Assembly (NCBI RefSeq): GCF_003425685.1
Contig: NZ_QJKM01000010.1
Location: forward strand, 124,001-188,000
DNA: 64,000 bases
Source of the DNA: Rhizobium terrae
GTDB taxonomy: Bacteria; Pseudomonadota; Alphaproteobacteria; Rhizobiales; Rhizobiaceae
Direction of reading: 5' to 3'
The first letter of the stretch is position 1. The number at the start of each line of letters is the position of its first letter. Of this stretch, positions 35,998 to 45,266 are shown piece after piece. A program made the position numbers and the translations under genes. The notes beneath the pieces were generated by a model that was not told the origin of the DNA, did not search any database, and saw only the letters and a program-made list of their open reading frames with translations.

Positions 35998-36756
35998 ATG
36001 AGCCGCCTTCTCAAGACACTGACCGCCGGCACGATGCTGGCACTGGTATTTTCCGCCGCCGCTCCGGCTGTCGCGCTGGACGACCAGCAGAAGAAGGAGA
36101 TGGGCGCCTTCATCCGCGATTATCTTCTGCAGAACCCGGAAATATTGCTGGAGGTGCAGGATGCGCTCCAGGCCAAGCAGCAGAGCGAACGGGACCAGCA
36201 GTCGACCAAGGCGATCGCGCAGAACAAGGAAAAGATCTTCTCCTCGCCGACCGACATTACGCTCGGCAATCCGAAGGGCGACGTTACCGTGGTCGAGTTC
36301 TTCGACTACAATTGCGGTTTCTGCAAACGTGCCCTGTCCGACATGGAAAACATCATCGCCAAGGACAAGAACATCCGCTTCGTCCTGAAGGAGTTCCCGA
36401 TCCTCGGTCCTGATTCCGTTGCGGCCCACCGCGTGGCCGATGCGGTGCGCATTGTCGCGCCAAAAAGCTATGGCGAGTTCCACAGCACGCTCATGCGCCA
36501 AGCGCACGCTTCCGAGGCCAGCGCAATGGCAGTTGCCACATCGCTCGGCATCAGCGACGCGGCAATCCGCAAATCTATGGCCGAGAACCCGAACGACGAC
36601 GTGGTCAAGCAGGCCTACGATCTTGCCAACGCGATCGGCATCACCGGCACGCCGACCTACATCGTCGGCGACGAGGCGGTGTTTGGCGCGCAGGGGCTCG
36701 ACGTCCTCGTGCCGAAGATCGCCAATGTCCGCGCCTGCGGAAAGGCGACCTGCTGA
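35998..36756 (+). CDS. DsbA-family thiol-disulfide oxidoreductase
   Basis: 252 residues, secreted: a signal peptide cleaved after PAVA near residue 26, a helical segment, then a thioredoxin fold with the redox motif in FFDYNCGFCKRAL (CGFC) near residue 108 and the cis-proline in ITGTPTYIVG. This is the Com1/DsbA-like type common in alphaproteobacteria and oxidises or isomerises periplasmic disulfides. An extra cysteine pair ends the protein (ACGKATC). Transcribed alone between rne and aroQ. Confidence 0.9.
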   Translation: MSRLLKTLTAGTMLALVFSAAAPAVALDDQQKKEMGAFIRDYLLQNPEILLEVQDALQAKQQSERDQQSTKAIAQNKEKIFSSPTDITLGNPKGDVTVVEFFDYNCGFCKRALSDMENIIAKDKNIRFVLKEFPILGPDSVAAHRVADAVRIVAPKSYGEFHSTLMRQAHASEASAMAVATSLGISDAAIRKSMAENPNDDVVKQAYDLANAIGITGTPTYIVGDEAVFGAQGLDVLVPKIANVRACGKATC

Positions 36757-36950
36757 GGCGGCGACCTGCCGAGGTCCCTGAGCCTCTGCCGGGTGCAAAC
36801 GAGAGACGCCCTCCCCGCCGGTTCGCCACCCGACGTCGGGCCGCGCCATGAAGCTCCATGCGCGGCTTTCAGCGTGCCGGGGGCTTTTCCTCGGCGCCTC
36901 ACCGGTCTATAGGTGGCCGCTGAATTTCTGGTTGGAACAATAGATCACTG

Positions 36951-37388
36951 ATGAGCAAGACGGTCTTCGTCCTCAATGGACCGAACCTCAATATGCTGGG
37001 AAAACGCGAACCTGGCATCTATGGCGGCCAAACCCTGAAGGATGTCGAGGAAGCCTGCATCGCCGCCGGCCGGGAACTCGGCCTGACGATCGACTTCCGC
37101 CAGAGCAATCACGAAGGCACGCTGATCGACTGGATTCACGAAGCCGGCGAAAAAGCCCTCGGCGTCGCGATCAACGCGGGCGCCTACACGCATACCTCGA
37201 TCGCCCTGCATGACGCCATCAAGGCGATCTCCGTGCCGGTGGTCGAGCTTCATATCTCGAATGTCCATGCACGGGAGGAATTCCGTCATCATTCCATGAT
37301 CGCACCGGCGGTGAAGGGTGTGATCTGCGGCTTTGGCACCCAGAGCTACATTCTGGCGCTGCATGCCTTGAAATCCGCTACCGCCTGA
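36951..37388 (+). CDS. aroQ: 3-dehydroquinate dehydratase, type II
   Basis: 145-residue cytoplasmic enzyme of the shikimate pathway. The type II signature is at the N terminus (LNGPNLNMLGKREPGIYG, with the active Tyr), followed by RQSNHEGTLIDWIHEA, NAGAYTHTSIALHDA and ELHISNVHAREEFR. The length is typical. It is followed by accB 29 bp downstream; the aroQ-accB-accC order is common in proteobacteria, so the three are probably one operon. Confidence 0.96.
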   Translation: MSKTVFVLNGPNLNMLGKREPGIYGGQTLKDVEEACIAAGRELGLTIDFRQSNHEGTLIDWIHEAGEKALGVAINAGAYTHTSIALHDAIKAISVPVVELHISNVHAREEFRHHSMIAPAVKGVICGFGTQSYILALHALKSATA

Positions 37389-37416
37389 CAAGATAAACAG
37401 AACAACAGGATTTGCC

Positions 37417-37887
37417 ATGTCTGAGAAGAAGAACGGGATCGACAAGGGACTGATCCGCGACCTCGCGAACATCCTCAACGATACCGACCTCACCGAGATC
37501 GAAGTCGAGCAGGACGACCTGCGCATCCGCGTCTCGCGTGCCGGCACCCCCCAGTATGTCCAGGCACCGATCGCACCCGCCTTTGCGCCGGCTGCTTCCG
37601 CCGCGGCCGCTGTTCCCGTTGCCGTGGCCGCACCGGCCGCAGCCGCCGACAATAAAAATGCCGTCACGGCGCCCATGGTCGGCACGATCTACCTCGCCCC
37701 TGCTCCGGGTTCGCGTGCCTTCATCGAGGTTGGCGCCACCGTCAAGGAAGGCCAGACGCTGCTGATCATCGAGGCCATGAAGACGATGAACCAGATTCCG
37801 TCGCCGCGCTCCGGCAAAGTCACGGAAATCCTGGTCAACGACGCTCAGCCCGTCGAATACGGCCAGCCACTCGTTATCATCGAGTAA
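37417..37887 (+). CDS. accB: Biotin carboxyl carrier protein of acetyl-CoA carboxylase
   Basis: 156 residues. An N-terminal helical part, an Ala/Pro/Val linker around residues 45-80, and the biotinyl domain with the biotinylated Lys in IIEAMKTMNQIPSP near residue 122. It carries CO2 between AccC and the AccAD transferase in the first step of fatty acid synthesis. Five bases separate it from accC. Confidence 0.96.
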   Translation: MSEKKNGIDKGLIRDLANILNDTDLTEIEVEQDDLRIRVSRAGTPQYVQAPIAPAFAPAASAAAAVPVAVAAPAAAADNKNAVTAPMVGTIYLAPAPGSRAFIEVGATVKEGQTLLIIEAMKTMNQIPSPRSGKVTEILVNDAQPVEYGQPLVIIE

Positions 37888-37892
37888 GGCCC

Positions 37893-39239
37893 ATGATTTC
37901 CAAGATCCTCATAGCCAACCGCGGCGAGATCGCGCTTCGCGTGTTGCGGGCCTGCAAGGAGCTCGGTATCGCAACCGTCGCGGTCCACTCCACGGCGGAT
38001 GCCGACGCCATGCATGTGCGGCTTGCCGACGAAAGCGTCTGCATCGGTCCCCCGCCCTCGCGCGAAAGCTATCTCAACATCCACCAGATCGTCGCGGCCT
38101 GCGAGATCACCGGCGCCGACGCCGTGCATCCGGGCTACGGCTTCCTGTCGGAAAACGCCAAGTTCGCCGATATTCTGGAAGCGCACGGGATCACCTTCAT
38201 CGGACCGACCGCCGAGCATATCCGGTTGATGGGCGACAAGATCACCGCCAAACAGACGGCCGAGGGGCTCGGCATTCCGGTTGTTCCGGGCTCGGACGGC
38301 GAAGTGACGCCGGAGAACGCACTTGAGACCGCCCGTCAGATCGGCTTCCCGGTTCTGATCAAGGCAACGGCCGGCGGCGGCGGACGCGGCATGAAGGTCG
38401 CCAAGACCGAGGCCGACCTTGAAGAAGCGCTGAACACGGCGCGCTCCGAGGCGGCGGCCGCATTCGGCAACCCTGCCGTCTACATGGAAAAATATCTCGG
38501 CAAGCCGCGCCATATCGAAATTCAGGTGGTCGGCGACGGCGAAGGCAATGCGATCCATCTCGGCGAACGCGACTGCTCTTTGCAGCGCCGCCACCAGAAG
38601 GTCTGGGAAGAGGCAAATTCCCCTGCCCTCAATGTCGATCAGCGCATGGAGATCGGCCAGGTCTGCGCCGACGCCATGAAAAAGATGAAATACCGCGGCG
38701 CCGGCACGATCGAGTTCCTCTACGAAAACGGCGAGTTCTATTTCATCGAGATGAACACCCGCCTGCAGGTCGAGCATCCGATCACCGAGGCGATCACAGG
38801 CATCGACCTCGTGCACGAGCAGATCCGCGTCGCATCCGGTGGTGGCCTTTCGGTCAGCCAAGAAGACATCGTCTTCCAGGGCCATGCCATCGAATGCCGC
38901 ATCAATGCCGAGGACCCGCGCACCTTCGTGCCCTCGCCCGGCACGATCACGCATTTTCATGCGCCGGGCGGTCTTGGCGTGCGCGTCGATTCGGGCGCCT
39001 ATGCGGGCTATAAGATCCCGCCCTATTACGACAGCCTGATCGGCAAGCTGATCGTGCACGGACGCACCCGCGTCGAATGCATGATGCGTCTGCGCCGCGT
39101 GCTGGACGAGTTCGTGGTGGACGGCATCAAGACGACGCTGCCGCTCTTCCAGGATCTCGTGGACAATCCGGACATCGCCAACGGCGACTACGACATCCAT
39201 TGGCTGGAACATTATCTGGCCGGGGACAAAACACACTAG
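37893..39239 (+). CDS. accC: Biotin carboxylase subunit of acetyl-CoA carboxylase
   Basis: 448 residues, standard length. ATP-grasp enzyme: N-terminal KILIANRGEIALRVLRACKE, the glycine-rich ATP loop KATAGGGGRGMKVA, catalytic GERDCSLQRRHQKVWEEANS and FYFIEMNTRLQVEHPITEAI. It carboxylates the biotin on AccB. Cotranscribed with accB and probably with aat ten bases downstream. Confidence 0.97.
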   Translation: MISKILIANRGEIALRVLRACKELGIATVAVHSTADADAMHVRLADESVCIGPPPSRESYLNIHQIVAACEITGADAVHPGYGFLSENAKFADILEAHGITFIGPTAEHIRLMGDKITAKQTAEGLGIPVVPGSDGEVTPENALETARQIGFPVLIKATAGGGGRGMKVAKTEADLEEALNTARSEAAAAFGNPAVYMEKYLGKPRHIEIQVVGDGEGNAIHLGERDCSLQRRHQKVWEEANSPALNVDQRMEIGQVCADAMKKMKYRGAGTIEFLYENGEFYFIEMNTRLQVEHPITEAITGIDLVHEQIRVASGGGLSVSQEDIVFQGHAIECRINAEDPRTFVPSPGTITHFHAPGGLGVRVDSGAYAGYKIPPYYDSLIGKLIVHGRTRVECMMRLRRVLDEFVVDGIKTTLPLFQDLVDNPDIANGDYDIHWLEHYLAGDKTH

Positions 39240-39249
39240 AAGGGTTTGA

Positions 39250-39867
39250 ATGGCAGGGCGGCGCGGCAGATATTACCCGGCGATCACACCGGAAATCCTG
39301 TTGCGCGCCTATTCCATAGGCCTTTTTCCGATGGCGGAATCCGCCGATGACCCGGAAATCTTTTGGGTCGAACCGGAAGTGCGCGGCATCCTGCCGCTCG
39401 AGGCATTTCATGTTTCGAAAAGCCTTGCCAAGACGATCCGCAAGAAGCCTTTCGACATCCGTTTCGACAGCGCGTTCGAGCAGGTGATCGCGCTCTGCGC
39501 CGAGCCGGCCGAAGACCGGCCGAGCACCTGGATCAATTCCACCATCCGCAAGCTCTACATCGAACTTCACCGTATGGGACATGCCCACAGCGTCGAAGCC
39601 TTCGAAGGTGACGAACTGGTGGGAGGGCTTTATGGCGTCTCGCTCGGTTCGGCCTTCTTCGGCGAAAGCATGGTTTCAAGGCGCACGGATGCCTCGAAGA
39701 TTTGCCTCGTGCAGCTGGTCGAGCGTCTGCGTGCGCGGGGCTTTACGCTGCTCGATACGCAGTTCACCACCGAACACCTGAAGACGTTCGGTGCAATCGA
39801 TATTCCGAAGGACGAGTATCTGGCGCTTCTGAGGCCGGCCGTCGACCTGCCGCACCGGCAGTTCTGA
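39250..39867 (+). CDS. aat: Leucyl/phenylalanyl-tRNA-protein transferase
   Basis: 205-residue N-end-rule enzyme that adds Leu or Phe to N-terminal Arg or Lys, marking proteins for ClpAP. Family motifs: LLRAYSIGLFPMAES, EIFWVEPEVRGILPL, YIELHRMGHAHSVEAFEG, GGLYGVSLGSAFFGESMVS and LLDTQFTTEHLKTFGA. Ends five bases from the convergent DUF2155 gene. Confidence 0.96.
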   Translation: MAGRRGRYYPAITPEILLRAYSIGLFPMAESADDPEIFWVEPEVRGILPLEAFHVSKSLAKTIRKKPFDIRFDSAFEQVIALCAEPAEDRPSTWINSTIRKLYIELHRMGHAHSVEAFEGDELVGGLYGVSLGSAFFGESMVSRRTDASKICLVQLVERLRARGFTLLDTQFTTEHLKTFGAIDIPKDEYLALLRPAVDLPHRQF

Positions 39868-39871
39868 CCGA

Positions 39872-40300
39872 TCAGTTCGTCGCCTTGGGGGCCGGCACGT
39901 CGGAGCTTTGCTTGCAGCCCGTCAGCCAGACGTCATAGATCGGATGCTCGACGGCGTTGAGGCCAGGGCTGTCGGCGAACATCCAGCCGGTGAAGATGCG
40001 GCGTATCTTGCGGTCGAGCGTGATTTCGTCAACCTCGACAAAACCATCGATCTTCTGCGCTTCGGTATCATCGCGCGAATAACAGATCTTGGGCGTCACC
40101 TGCAGCGCACCGTATTGAACGGTCTCATTGACATAGACGTCGAAGGTCGTGATGCGGCCGGTGATCTTGTCGATGCCCTTGAAGACGGCGACGGGATTGG
40201 CAATACGGGCGGCCGAAGCGCCCTCCGCCGCAAACACCAAAGACAACGCGATCAACGCGCCGACAATTCGCTTGCGTGGAAAAACCGTCATCAATCCCAT
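39872..40300 (-). CDS. DUF2155 secreted protein
   Basis: 142 residues from ATG 40300, which has GGGAAGC upstream; a TTG at 40321 is also in frame. A signal peptide ends at about GASA; the mature domain (AVFKGIDKITGRITTFDVYV, ICYSRDDTEAQKIDGFVEV, IFTGWMFADSPGLNAVEHPI) is the DUF2155 family of alphaproteobacteria, usually found beside the NDUFA12-like gene as here. Function unknown; two cysteines probably form a disulfide. Confidence 0.88.
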   Translation of the reverse strand: MGLMTVFPRKRIVGALIALSLVFAAEGASAARIANPVAVFKGIDKITGRITTFDVYVNETVQYGALQVTPKICYSRDDTEAQKIDGFVEVDEITLDRKIRRIFTGWMFADSPGLNAVEHPIYDVWLTGCKQSSDVPAPKATN

Positions 40301-40380
40301 TAATGCTTCCCGTCTCGACAACTCGCGTCGGGGTCGAGACCTAGAGGTCGATTATGGCCAAAACAGGTGCCACAAGGCGG

Positions 40381-40779
40381 TTAGTTGCCTGGCGTCCAGG
40401 CGTCGTAATCGCCGGTGACGCGGGGGCGTTCGCCGGTCGCAGCCAAGGAACCCTGCGGGCGATAGGCGAAAGCCGTGCCGGTCAAGTTTTCCTTGTGCGG
40501 CTTTTGCCATTCGCGCTGCTTGTAATCTTCCTTCGACGGCGGAACGTCGGTGCGGTAATGCATCCAGCCGTGCCAACCTGGCGTGATCGCCGAGGCTTCC
40601 GCGTAGTTCTTGTAGACCACCCAGCGCTTGGGCTTGCCCCAGGACGTCATTGGGCCTTCGTAATAGACATTGCCCAATTCGTCCTCACCGACTTTCTTGC
40701 CGAAGCGCCAAGTGAAGAACCGCGTACCGATCGTCTGTCCGTTCCACCAGGTGAAGATCTGCAGCAGGAGGTTTTTCAT
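40381..40779 (-). CDS. NADH-quinone oxidoreductase accessory subunit, NDUFA12 type
   Basis: 132 residues matching the mitochondrial complex I accessory subunit NDUFA12 (B17.2): RFFTWRFGKKVGEDELGNVY, KPKRWVVYKNYAEASAITPG, WHGWMHYRTDVPPS. Alphaproteobacteria share this supernumerary subunit of complex I with mitochondria. It lies upstream of DUF2155 on the same strand, 80 bp away. Confidence 0.93.
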   Translation of the reverse strand: MKNLLLQIFTWWNGQTIGTRFFTWRFGKKVGEDELGNVYYEGPMTSWGKPKRWVVYKNYAEASAITPGWHGWMHYRTDVPPSKEDYKQREWQKPHKENLTGTAFAYRPQGSLAATGERPRVTGDYDAWTPGN

Positions 40780-40893
40780 GGATGTTCCATCGGCTTAAAA
40801 AGCAGGTTGGGCAAACAGCAGGCCAAAGACATGGCCGATCCGCTTATGCCGCCTGAAAGGCCCGATGTCCAGTGATTCCCGTTGTCGCACACT

Positions 40894-41358
40894 TCATTTG
40901 AGCTTCATCTTGAAGCCGAAATGGCTTTTGGCAAAACCGAGTCGTTCATAGAAACGATGCGCGTCCGTGCGAACCGCGTTGGACATCAGCTGAATGAGGC
41001 GGCAGTCCCGCCGTTTCGCCTCTTCGACGGCATAGGCGATCATCTTTGCGCCGATCCCCTTGCTGCGCATGTCGGAGCGCGTCTGCACCGCCTCGATGAT
41101 CATCGAGAGCGCCCCCCTGCCCGTGAGAGCCCGGGTGAACACGATCTCGAAGGTGCCGACCACTTCGCCTTCGACTTCCGCAACGAAAAGCTGCTCGTTC
41201 TGCGAGGCTTCGATCACGTTGAAAGCACGCAGATAATCCTCATAGGCCGCCTCGTCCGTCGTATCGCCGTGACCGCCTGCATCGTCCGCGGCAAAAAGGG
41301 CGATCAAGGCGGGAAGATCGGTGTCTCGCGCCCGGCGGATCAGCGGATTATCCGTCAT
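40894..41358 (-). CDS. GNAT-family N-acetyltransferase
   Basis: 154 residues. N-terminal IRRARDTDLPALIALFAADD, the acetyl-CoA loop in QTRSDMRSKGIGAKMIAYAV and the C-terminal HRFYERLGFAKSHFGFKM give a standard GNAT fold. Substrate unknown; it is probably a small-molecule or amino-acid acetyltransferase. Divergent from the secreted protein at 41421. Confidence 0.88.
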   Translation of the reverse strand: MTDNPLIRRARDTDLPALIALFAADDAGGHGDTTDEAAYEDYLRAFNVIEASQNEQLFVAEVEGEVVGTFEIVFTRALTGRGALSMIIEAVQTRSDMRSKGIGAKMIAYAVEEAKRRDCRLIQLMSNAVRTDAHRFYERLGFAKSHFGFKMKLK

Positions 41359-41420
41359 CTGTTTTCCTTTCCGGCAAGAATCGGCAATGATCGACGAAGG
41401 GACCTTAGAGGGGTTGGGTC

Positions 41421-41852
41421 ATGGGACAAAGACTTGGCATGGTTTTATTCGCGATCGTCATGGCAATCTGGCCCATGGCGGCGATGGCGGAGGGGCGGAG
41501 CGCGGTCGGCTTTTCCCAGGCGCCGGAAATGAGCAGCGGCGTCTGCTTTGCGTCATCGATCCGCAAGGCGCTCGATTGTGCCAAGAAGAAATGCATCAAG
41601 GAAGGCGGCACTGCCGAAGATTGCCTCGAAACAACGGCCTGCTTCCCGGCCGGCTGGAGCATCGACATTTTCGCGCAATCCAAAGAAGGTCCGCATTGGC
41701 ACGAGACCTTCTGCGGCTTCGACAGCAAGGAGGCCGCCATCCAGGCCTCGAAATCCGTCTGCAACATGAAGCGCCGCAAGGAGCTGATGGAGTGCAGCCT
41801 AGTGATGATCTACAACGAGGACGGCAAGGAATTCGAGCCGCCAGCCCAATGA
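41421..41852 (+). CDS. Secreted cysteine-containing protein, DUF4189-like
   Basis: 143 residues with a signal peptide cleaved after AAMA near residue 23. The mature protein has seven cysteines (for example in CAKKKCIKEGGTAEDC and ACFPAGW) and the SKEAAIQASKSVC type of spacing seen in DUF4189 proteins. Probably a disulfide-stabilised periplasmic protein. The family call is tentative. Confidence 0.65.
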   Translation: MGQRLGMVLFAIVMAIWPMAAMAEGRSAVGFSQAPEMSSGVCFASSIRKALDCAKKKCIKEGGTAEDCLETTACFPAGWSIDIFAQSKEGPHWHETFCGFDSKEAAIQASKSVCNMKRRKELMECSLVMIYNEDGKEFEPPAQ

Positions 41853-41876
41853 TAACGGCCAAGCGGCAGGCAAACG

Positions 41877-42380
41877 TCAGACGGCCAGCCGTTTTTCCAT
41901 GATGACCGCCGGTAGGCCGGAATTGGGAGCGCCCCACTCTTCCATGCGATCGACCTCTGAAAACCCGAGCCGCTCGTAGAAAGAAATTGCCCTGATATTC
42001 TGCAGCGCCACTTCGACCCGCATGATCTCCGCATCCGGAAAACAGGTCTCGATCTCGGCAAAGATATCCCGCCCGATGCCTTCGTTCTGGCAGGACGGTT
42101 TTATGTAGAGTTGGTGCAGCATGGCCGTCTTCGCCATTTTCGGATACATGGCAGCATAACCGATCCCGCCGATCTCCCTGCCGTTGTCAGCCACCAGGAA
42201 TTCGCCTTCCTTCTTCAGGATACGGGCACGGATCGCCCCCGGCGAATGCCAGCCGCTCACCATGCGCGCGACTTTATCGGCTCCGTAGAACGGGTCGTAG
42301 GTGGCGTGAAACGTCTCCGCAAGAAGGGTGCGGATCTTTTCCACGTCCTCCTCGCCGGCGGTGCGGACGAAATAGACCAA
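41877..42380 (-). CDS. GNAT-family N-acetyltransferase
   Basis: 167 residues. VRTAGEEDVEKIRTLLAETF at the start, HQLYIKPSCQNEGIGRDIFA as the acetyl-CoA loop and AISFYERLGFSEVDRMEEWG at the end. Substrate unknown. Convergent with the secreted protein gene at 41421; its stop is 25 bp from that gene's stop. Confidence 0.88.
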   Translation of the reverse strand: MVYFVRTAGEEDVEKIRTLLAETFHATYDPFYGADKVARMVSGWHSPGAIRARILKKEGEFLVADNGREIGGIGYAAMYPKMAKTAMLHQLYIKPSCQNEGIGRDIFAEIETCFPDAEIMRVEVALQNIRAISFYERLGFSEVDRMEEWGAPNSGLPAVIMEKRLAV

Positions 42381-42445
42381 AGCTTTCTCCTTGCGGCATC
42401 GCCAGTCCGAAAACCGCTTACACTTGTCGGGCCGATGCCGGAGAC

Positions 42446-43951
42446 TTACTCCTCTTCGATCCCCAGCTTCGCCTTGACGAGCGCCTGGACGGCCTGCGGA
42501 TTCGCCTTGCCGCCGGTCGACTTCATGACCTGACCGACGAACCAGCCGGCAAGCGTCGGCTTGGCCTTGACCTTGGCGACCTGGTCCGGATTGGCGGCGA
42601 TGATCTCGTCGACCGCCTTTTCGATCGCGCCGGTGTCTGTCACCTGCTTCATGCCGCGGGCCTCGACGATCTCCGCCGGATCGCCGCCTTCATTGAGGAC
42701 GATCTCGAAGAGGTCCTTGGCGATCTTGCCGGAGATGGTCCCGTCCTTGATGAGGTCGATGATGGCACCGAGCTGGGCGGGAGAAACCGGCGTCCCTTCG
42801 ATATCCTTGCCGGTTCTGTTCAAGGCGCCCAGCAGGTCGTTGATCACCCAGTTGGCGGCAATCTTGCCGTCGCGGCCCTCAGCCACGGCCTCAAAATAAT
42901 CGGCGATCGCCTTTTCCGAGACCAGAACCGAGGCATCGTAGATCGATAGGCCGAGTTCCTTCACGAAACGGGCCTTCTTGTCGTCGGGCAGTTCCGGCAG
43001 GTGCGCGGCAAGATCGGCGACGAAGGCATCGTCGAATACGAGCGGCAGCAGGTCCGGATCGGGGAAATAACGATAGTCGTGCGCGTCCTCCTTGGAGCGC
43101 ATCGAACGCGTTTCACCCTTGCCCGGATCGAAGAGCCGGGTTTCCTGGTCGATCGTACCGCCTTCTTCCAGAATGCCGATCTGGCGGCGCGCCTCGTATT
43201 CGATCGCCTGGCCGATGAAACGGATCGAGTTGACGTTCTTGATCTCGCAACGGGTGCCGAAGGCTTCGCCCGGACGGCGCACCGAGACGTTGACGTCGGC
43301 GCGCATCGAGCCCTCGTCCATGTTGCCGTCGCAGGTGCCGAGATAACGCACGATCGAGCGCAGCTTGGTCATGTAGGCCTTCGCCTCGTCCGACGAGCGC
43401 ATGTCAGGCTTGGAGACGATTTCCATCAACGCCACGCCGGAGCGGTTCAGGTCCACATAGGACATGATCGGGTGCTGGTCGTGCATCAACTTGCCAGCGT
43501 CCTGTTCCAGATGCAGGCGTTCGATGCCGATCTCGATGTCCTCGAACTGGCCCTGGCGATCCGGACCGAGCGAGATGACGATCTTGCCCTCACCGACGAT
43601 CGGGTCCTTATACTGGGAGATCTGATAGCCCTGCGGCAGGTCCGGATAAAAATAGTTCTTGCGGTCGAAGACCGAACGCTTGTTGATCGCCGCCTTCAGG
43701 CCGAGCCCGGTGCGGACCGCCTGCTTGATGCATTCCTCATTGATGACCGGCAGCATGCCCGGCATGGCGGCATCGACGAGCGACACGTTGCAATTGGCCG
43801 GCTTGCCGAACTCCGTCGAGGCGCCGGAGAAGAGCTTCGAATTCGAAAGAACCTGGGCGTGCACCTCCATGCCGATGATGACTTCCCAATCGCCGGTGGC
43901 GCCGGGAATCAAACGTTTCGGATCGGGCGTGCGGACGTCGACAATGGTCAT
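42446..43951 (-). CDS. gatB: Aspartyl/glutamyl-tRNA amidotransferase subunit B
   Basis: 501 residues. Together with GatA and GatC it converts Glu-tRNA(Gln) and Asp-tRNA(Asn) to the amides. Kinase-fold core: WEVIIGMEVHAQVLSNSKLF, DLPQGYQISQYKDPIVGEG, ERLHLEQDAGKLMHDQ, NRSGVALMEIVSKPDMRS; the C-terminal YqeY-like tail ends LAGWFVGQVMKSTGGKANP. I chose ATG 43951, which starts MTIVDVRTPDPKR. It is 6 kb downstream of gatA on the same strand; the interval is filled with accessory genes. Confidence 0.96.
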   Translation of the reverse strand: MTIVDVRTPDPKRLIPGATGDWEVIIGMEVHAQVLSNSKLFSGASTEFGKPANCNVSLVDAAMPGMLPVINEECIKQAVRTGLGLKAAINKRSVFDRKNYFYPDLPQGYQISQYKDPIVGEGKIVISLGPDRQGQFEDIEIGIERLHLEQDAGKLMHDQHPIMSYVDLNRSGVALMEIVSKPDMRSSDEAKAYMTKLRSIVRYLGTCDGNMDEGSMRADVNVSVRRPGEAFGTRCEIKNVNSIRFIGQAIEYEARRQIGILEEGGTIDQETRLFDPGKGETRSMRSKEDAHDYRYFPDPDLLPLVFDDAFVADLAAHLPELPDDKKARFVKELGLSIYDASVLVSEKAIADYFEAVAEGRDGKIAANWVINDLLGALNRTGKDIEGTPVSPAQLGAIIDLIKDGTISGKIAKDLFEIVLNEGGDPAEIVEARGMKQVTDTGAIEKAVDEIIAANPDQVAKVKAKPTLAGWFVGQVMKSTGGKANPQAVQALVKAKLGIEEE

Positions 43952-44051
43952 CTGATGCTCGTAAAATGGTCTTGATTGCGTTTTCTGGAGGTAGAGCAAA
44001 TGGCGCGGACGCGCAAGCTCACTCTGACGAACAGCGTCGCGGGAGATGCCC

Positions 44052-44561
44052 TCAGAAGCTCGGGCCGTAGGTCTCCGGCTCCTGCGCCACGAGCCGCTTG
44101 GACAGGCCGACCGACTGCACGTCGCGGTCGATCTTCGGAGAATAGGTTATCGACAGCCAGTTGATCGAATAACCCTGTTTCTCGAAGAACCCGACGGCTT
44201 CGGTATTCTGGGCATGGGTCTCGATCCGGGCGACTTCAAAACCCTGGTGGACGATTTCCGCCTCGACTTCCGCGAGAAGCACCCGGCCGAATCCGTGGCC
44301 TTGAAAGGACGGATCGATCCAGAAATCGGAAATCAGTTCGTCGAGCTTCTCGCGCGCCGCCCAACCAGCGAGATTGCCGCCCTGTTCGACGACGGTGATG
44401 GTGAGCCAGGAGGAACGCGTGAAGTTCTGGAAGGCTATGCGGGCGCTGGCTCGCATATCGGTCATCTCGCCGATCGAGATCATGGCCTTCTGCCACGAGC
44501 GGAACCCAATCTCCGCCAGGATATCTACCTCATCTTCACGCGCATTGCGGATGGTGGCCAT
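44052..44561 (-). CDS. GNAT-family N-acetyltransferase of the gat interval
   Basis: 169 residues: TIRNAREDEVDILAEIGFRS at the start, FWIDPSFQGHGFGRVLLAEV as the acetyl-CoA loop, and AVGFFEKQGYSINW at the end. It resembles the split acetyltransferase next to gatA, suggesting a duplicated pair. Substrate unknown. Confidence 0.87.
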   Translation of the reverse strand: MATIRNAREDEVDILAEIGFRSWQKAMISIGEMTDMRASARIAFQNFTRSSWLTITVVEQGGNLAGWAAREKLDELISDFWIDPSFQGHGFGRVLLAEVEAEIVHQGFEVARIETHAQNTEAVGFFEKQGYSINWLSITYSPKIDRDVQSVGLSKRLVAQEPETYGPSF

Positions 44562-44870
44562 GGCTTCCCCTGCTGCAAGGCCAGTAGAACACTGAGTCTC
44601 GGCTTTTACCAGCGGAACATGTCAACGAAGCGCGCAGGAGCGCTTGACGGCTGGGGAAAACAGGCCTAGCAGCGATTCCGCGACGCGCCTGTCTTTTCCC
44701 GAAGGCCCGCGCCCATGGAGTCTTGATGTTCTCGTCCCGAGGGACCCGCTGAGGGGCCGGCCGCCCGCAAAGCGCACCGGCCCAGACAAAAACGACCGCT
44801 CCGACGCCAACCGGCGCCGGCAACGTTTTTGTGCGCTCGTCTCCAGAGCGCCTCTCCGGACACCGACACA
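44562..44870. other. Intergenic region upstream of yjhX
   Basis: 309 bp with no supported gene. It is GC-rich, with a 10-bp palindrome CCGGCGCCGG near 44812. It separates the divergent acetyltransferase and yjhX, so it should hold both promoters. Confidence 0.4.
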
Positions 44871-45128
44871 ATGGATATTTCCCGCGCCGAACAGCGCATC
44901 CTCCACCTGCTTGCCCAGGGCGGCAGGATCGAGATTACCCGCGACGACAACAGAAAGATCGAAAAGCTGCAGCTCATCACCCGCGAGGGCTGGGCTTTCT
45001 CCGGCCTCGACCTCGTCACCTTCCGCAAGCTCAAGCAGAGACGAGCGATCAAGTCCCAGGGCGGCAGGCCCTACCGCATCACCGAAAGGGGACTGGTGCT
45101 GGTGAGGGCCGAACAGGATAACAGGTGA
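44871..45128 (+). CDS. yjhX: YjhX family protein (putative toxin)
   Basis: 85 residues, starting MDISRAEQRILHLLAQGGRI and continuing KIEKLQLITREGWAFSGLDL, KLKQRRAIKSQGGRPYRITE. This is the UPF0386/YjhX family, which has been described in E. coli as the toxin of the YjhX-YjhQ pair, where YjhQ is an acetyltransferase. Here an acetyltransferase gene lies divergently 309 bp away, an arrangement that may be relevant. The frame is open upstream of 44871 but the conserved start is at this ATG. Confidence 0.85.
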   Translation: MDISRAEQRILHLLAQGGRIEITRDDNRKIEKLQLITREGWAFSGLDLVTFRKLKQRRAIKSQGGRPYRITERGLVLVRAEQDNR

Positions 45129-45134
45129 CCAAGG

Positions 45135-45165
45135 CGGAAGCCGGCTCTGCGAGGGTCGGCTTCCC
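45135..45165 (+). terminator. Hairpin after yjhX
   Basis: GGAAGCCG (45136-45143) pairs with CGGCTTCC (45156-45163). The following bases are CTCG rather than a T tract, so it may be weak. Confidence 0.5.
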
Positions 45166-45266
45166 TCGAACCCTGTGGAAGGATGGAACGAGGCCTCCGA
45201 GCGATACCAATATTCTAATGATCATGCGTCGAGAGGAGCTTTATCCGCCGCTAGACGGTTGAAGCT

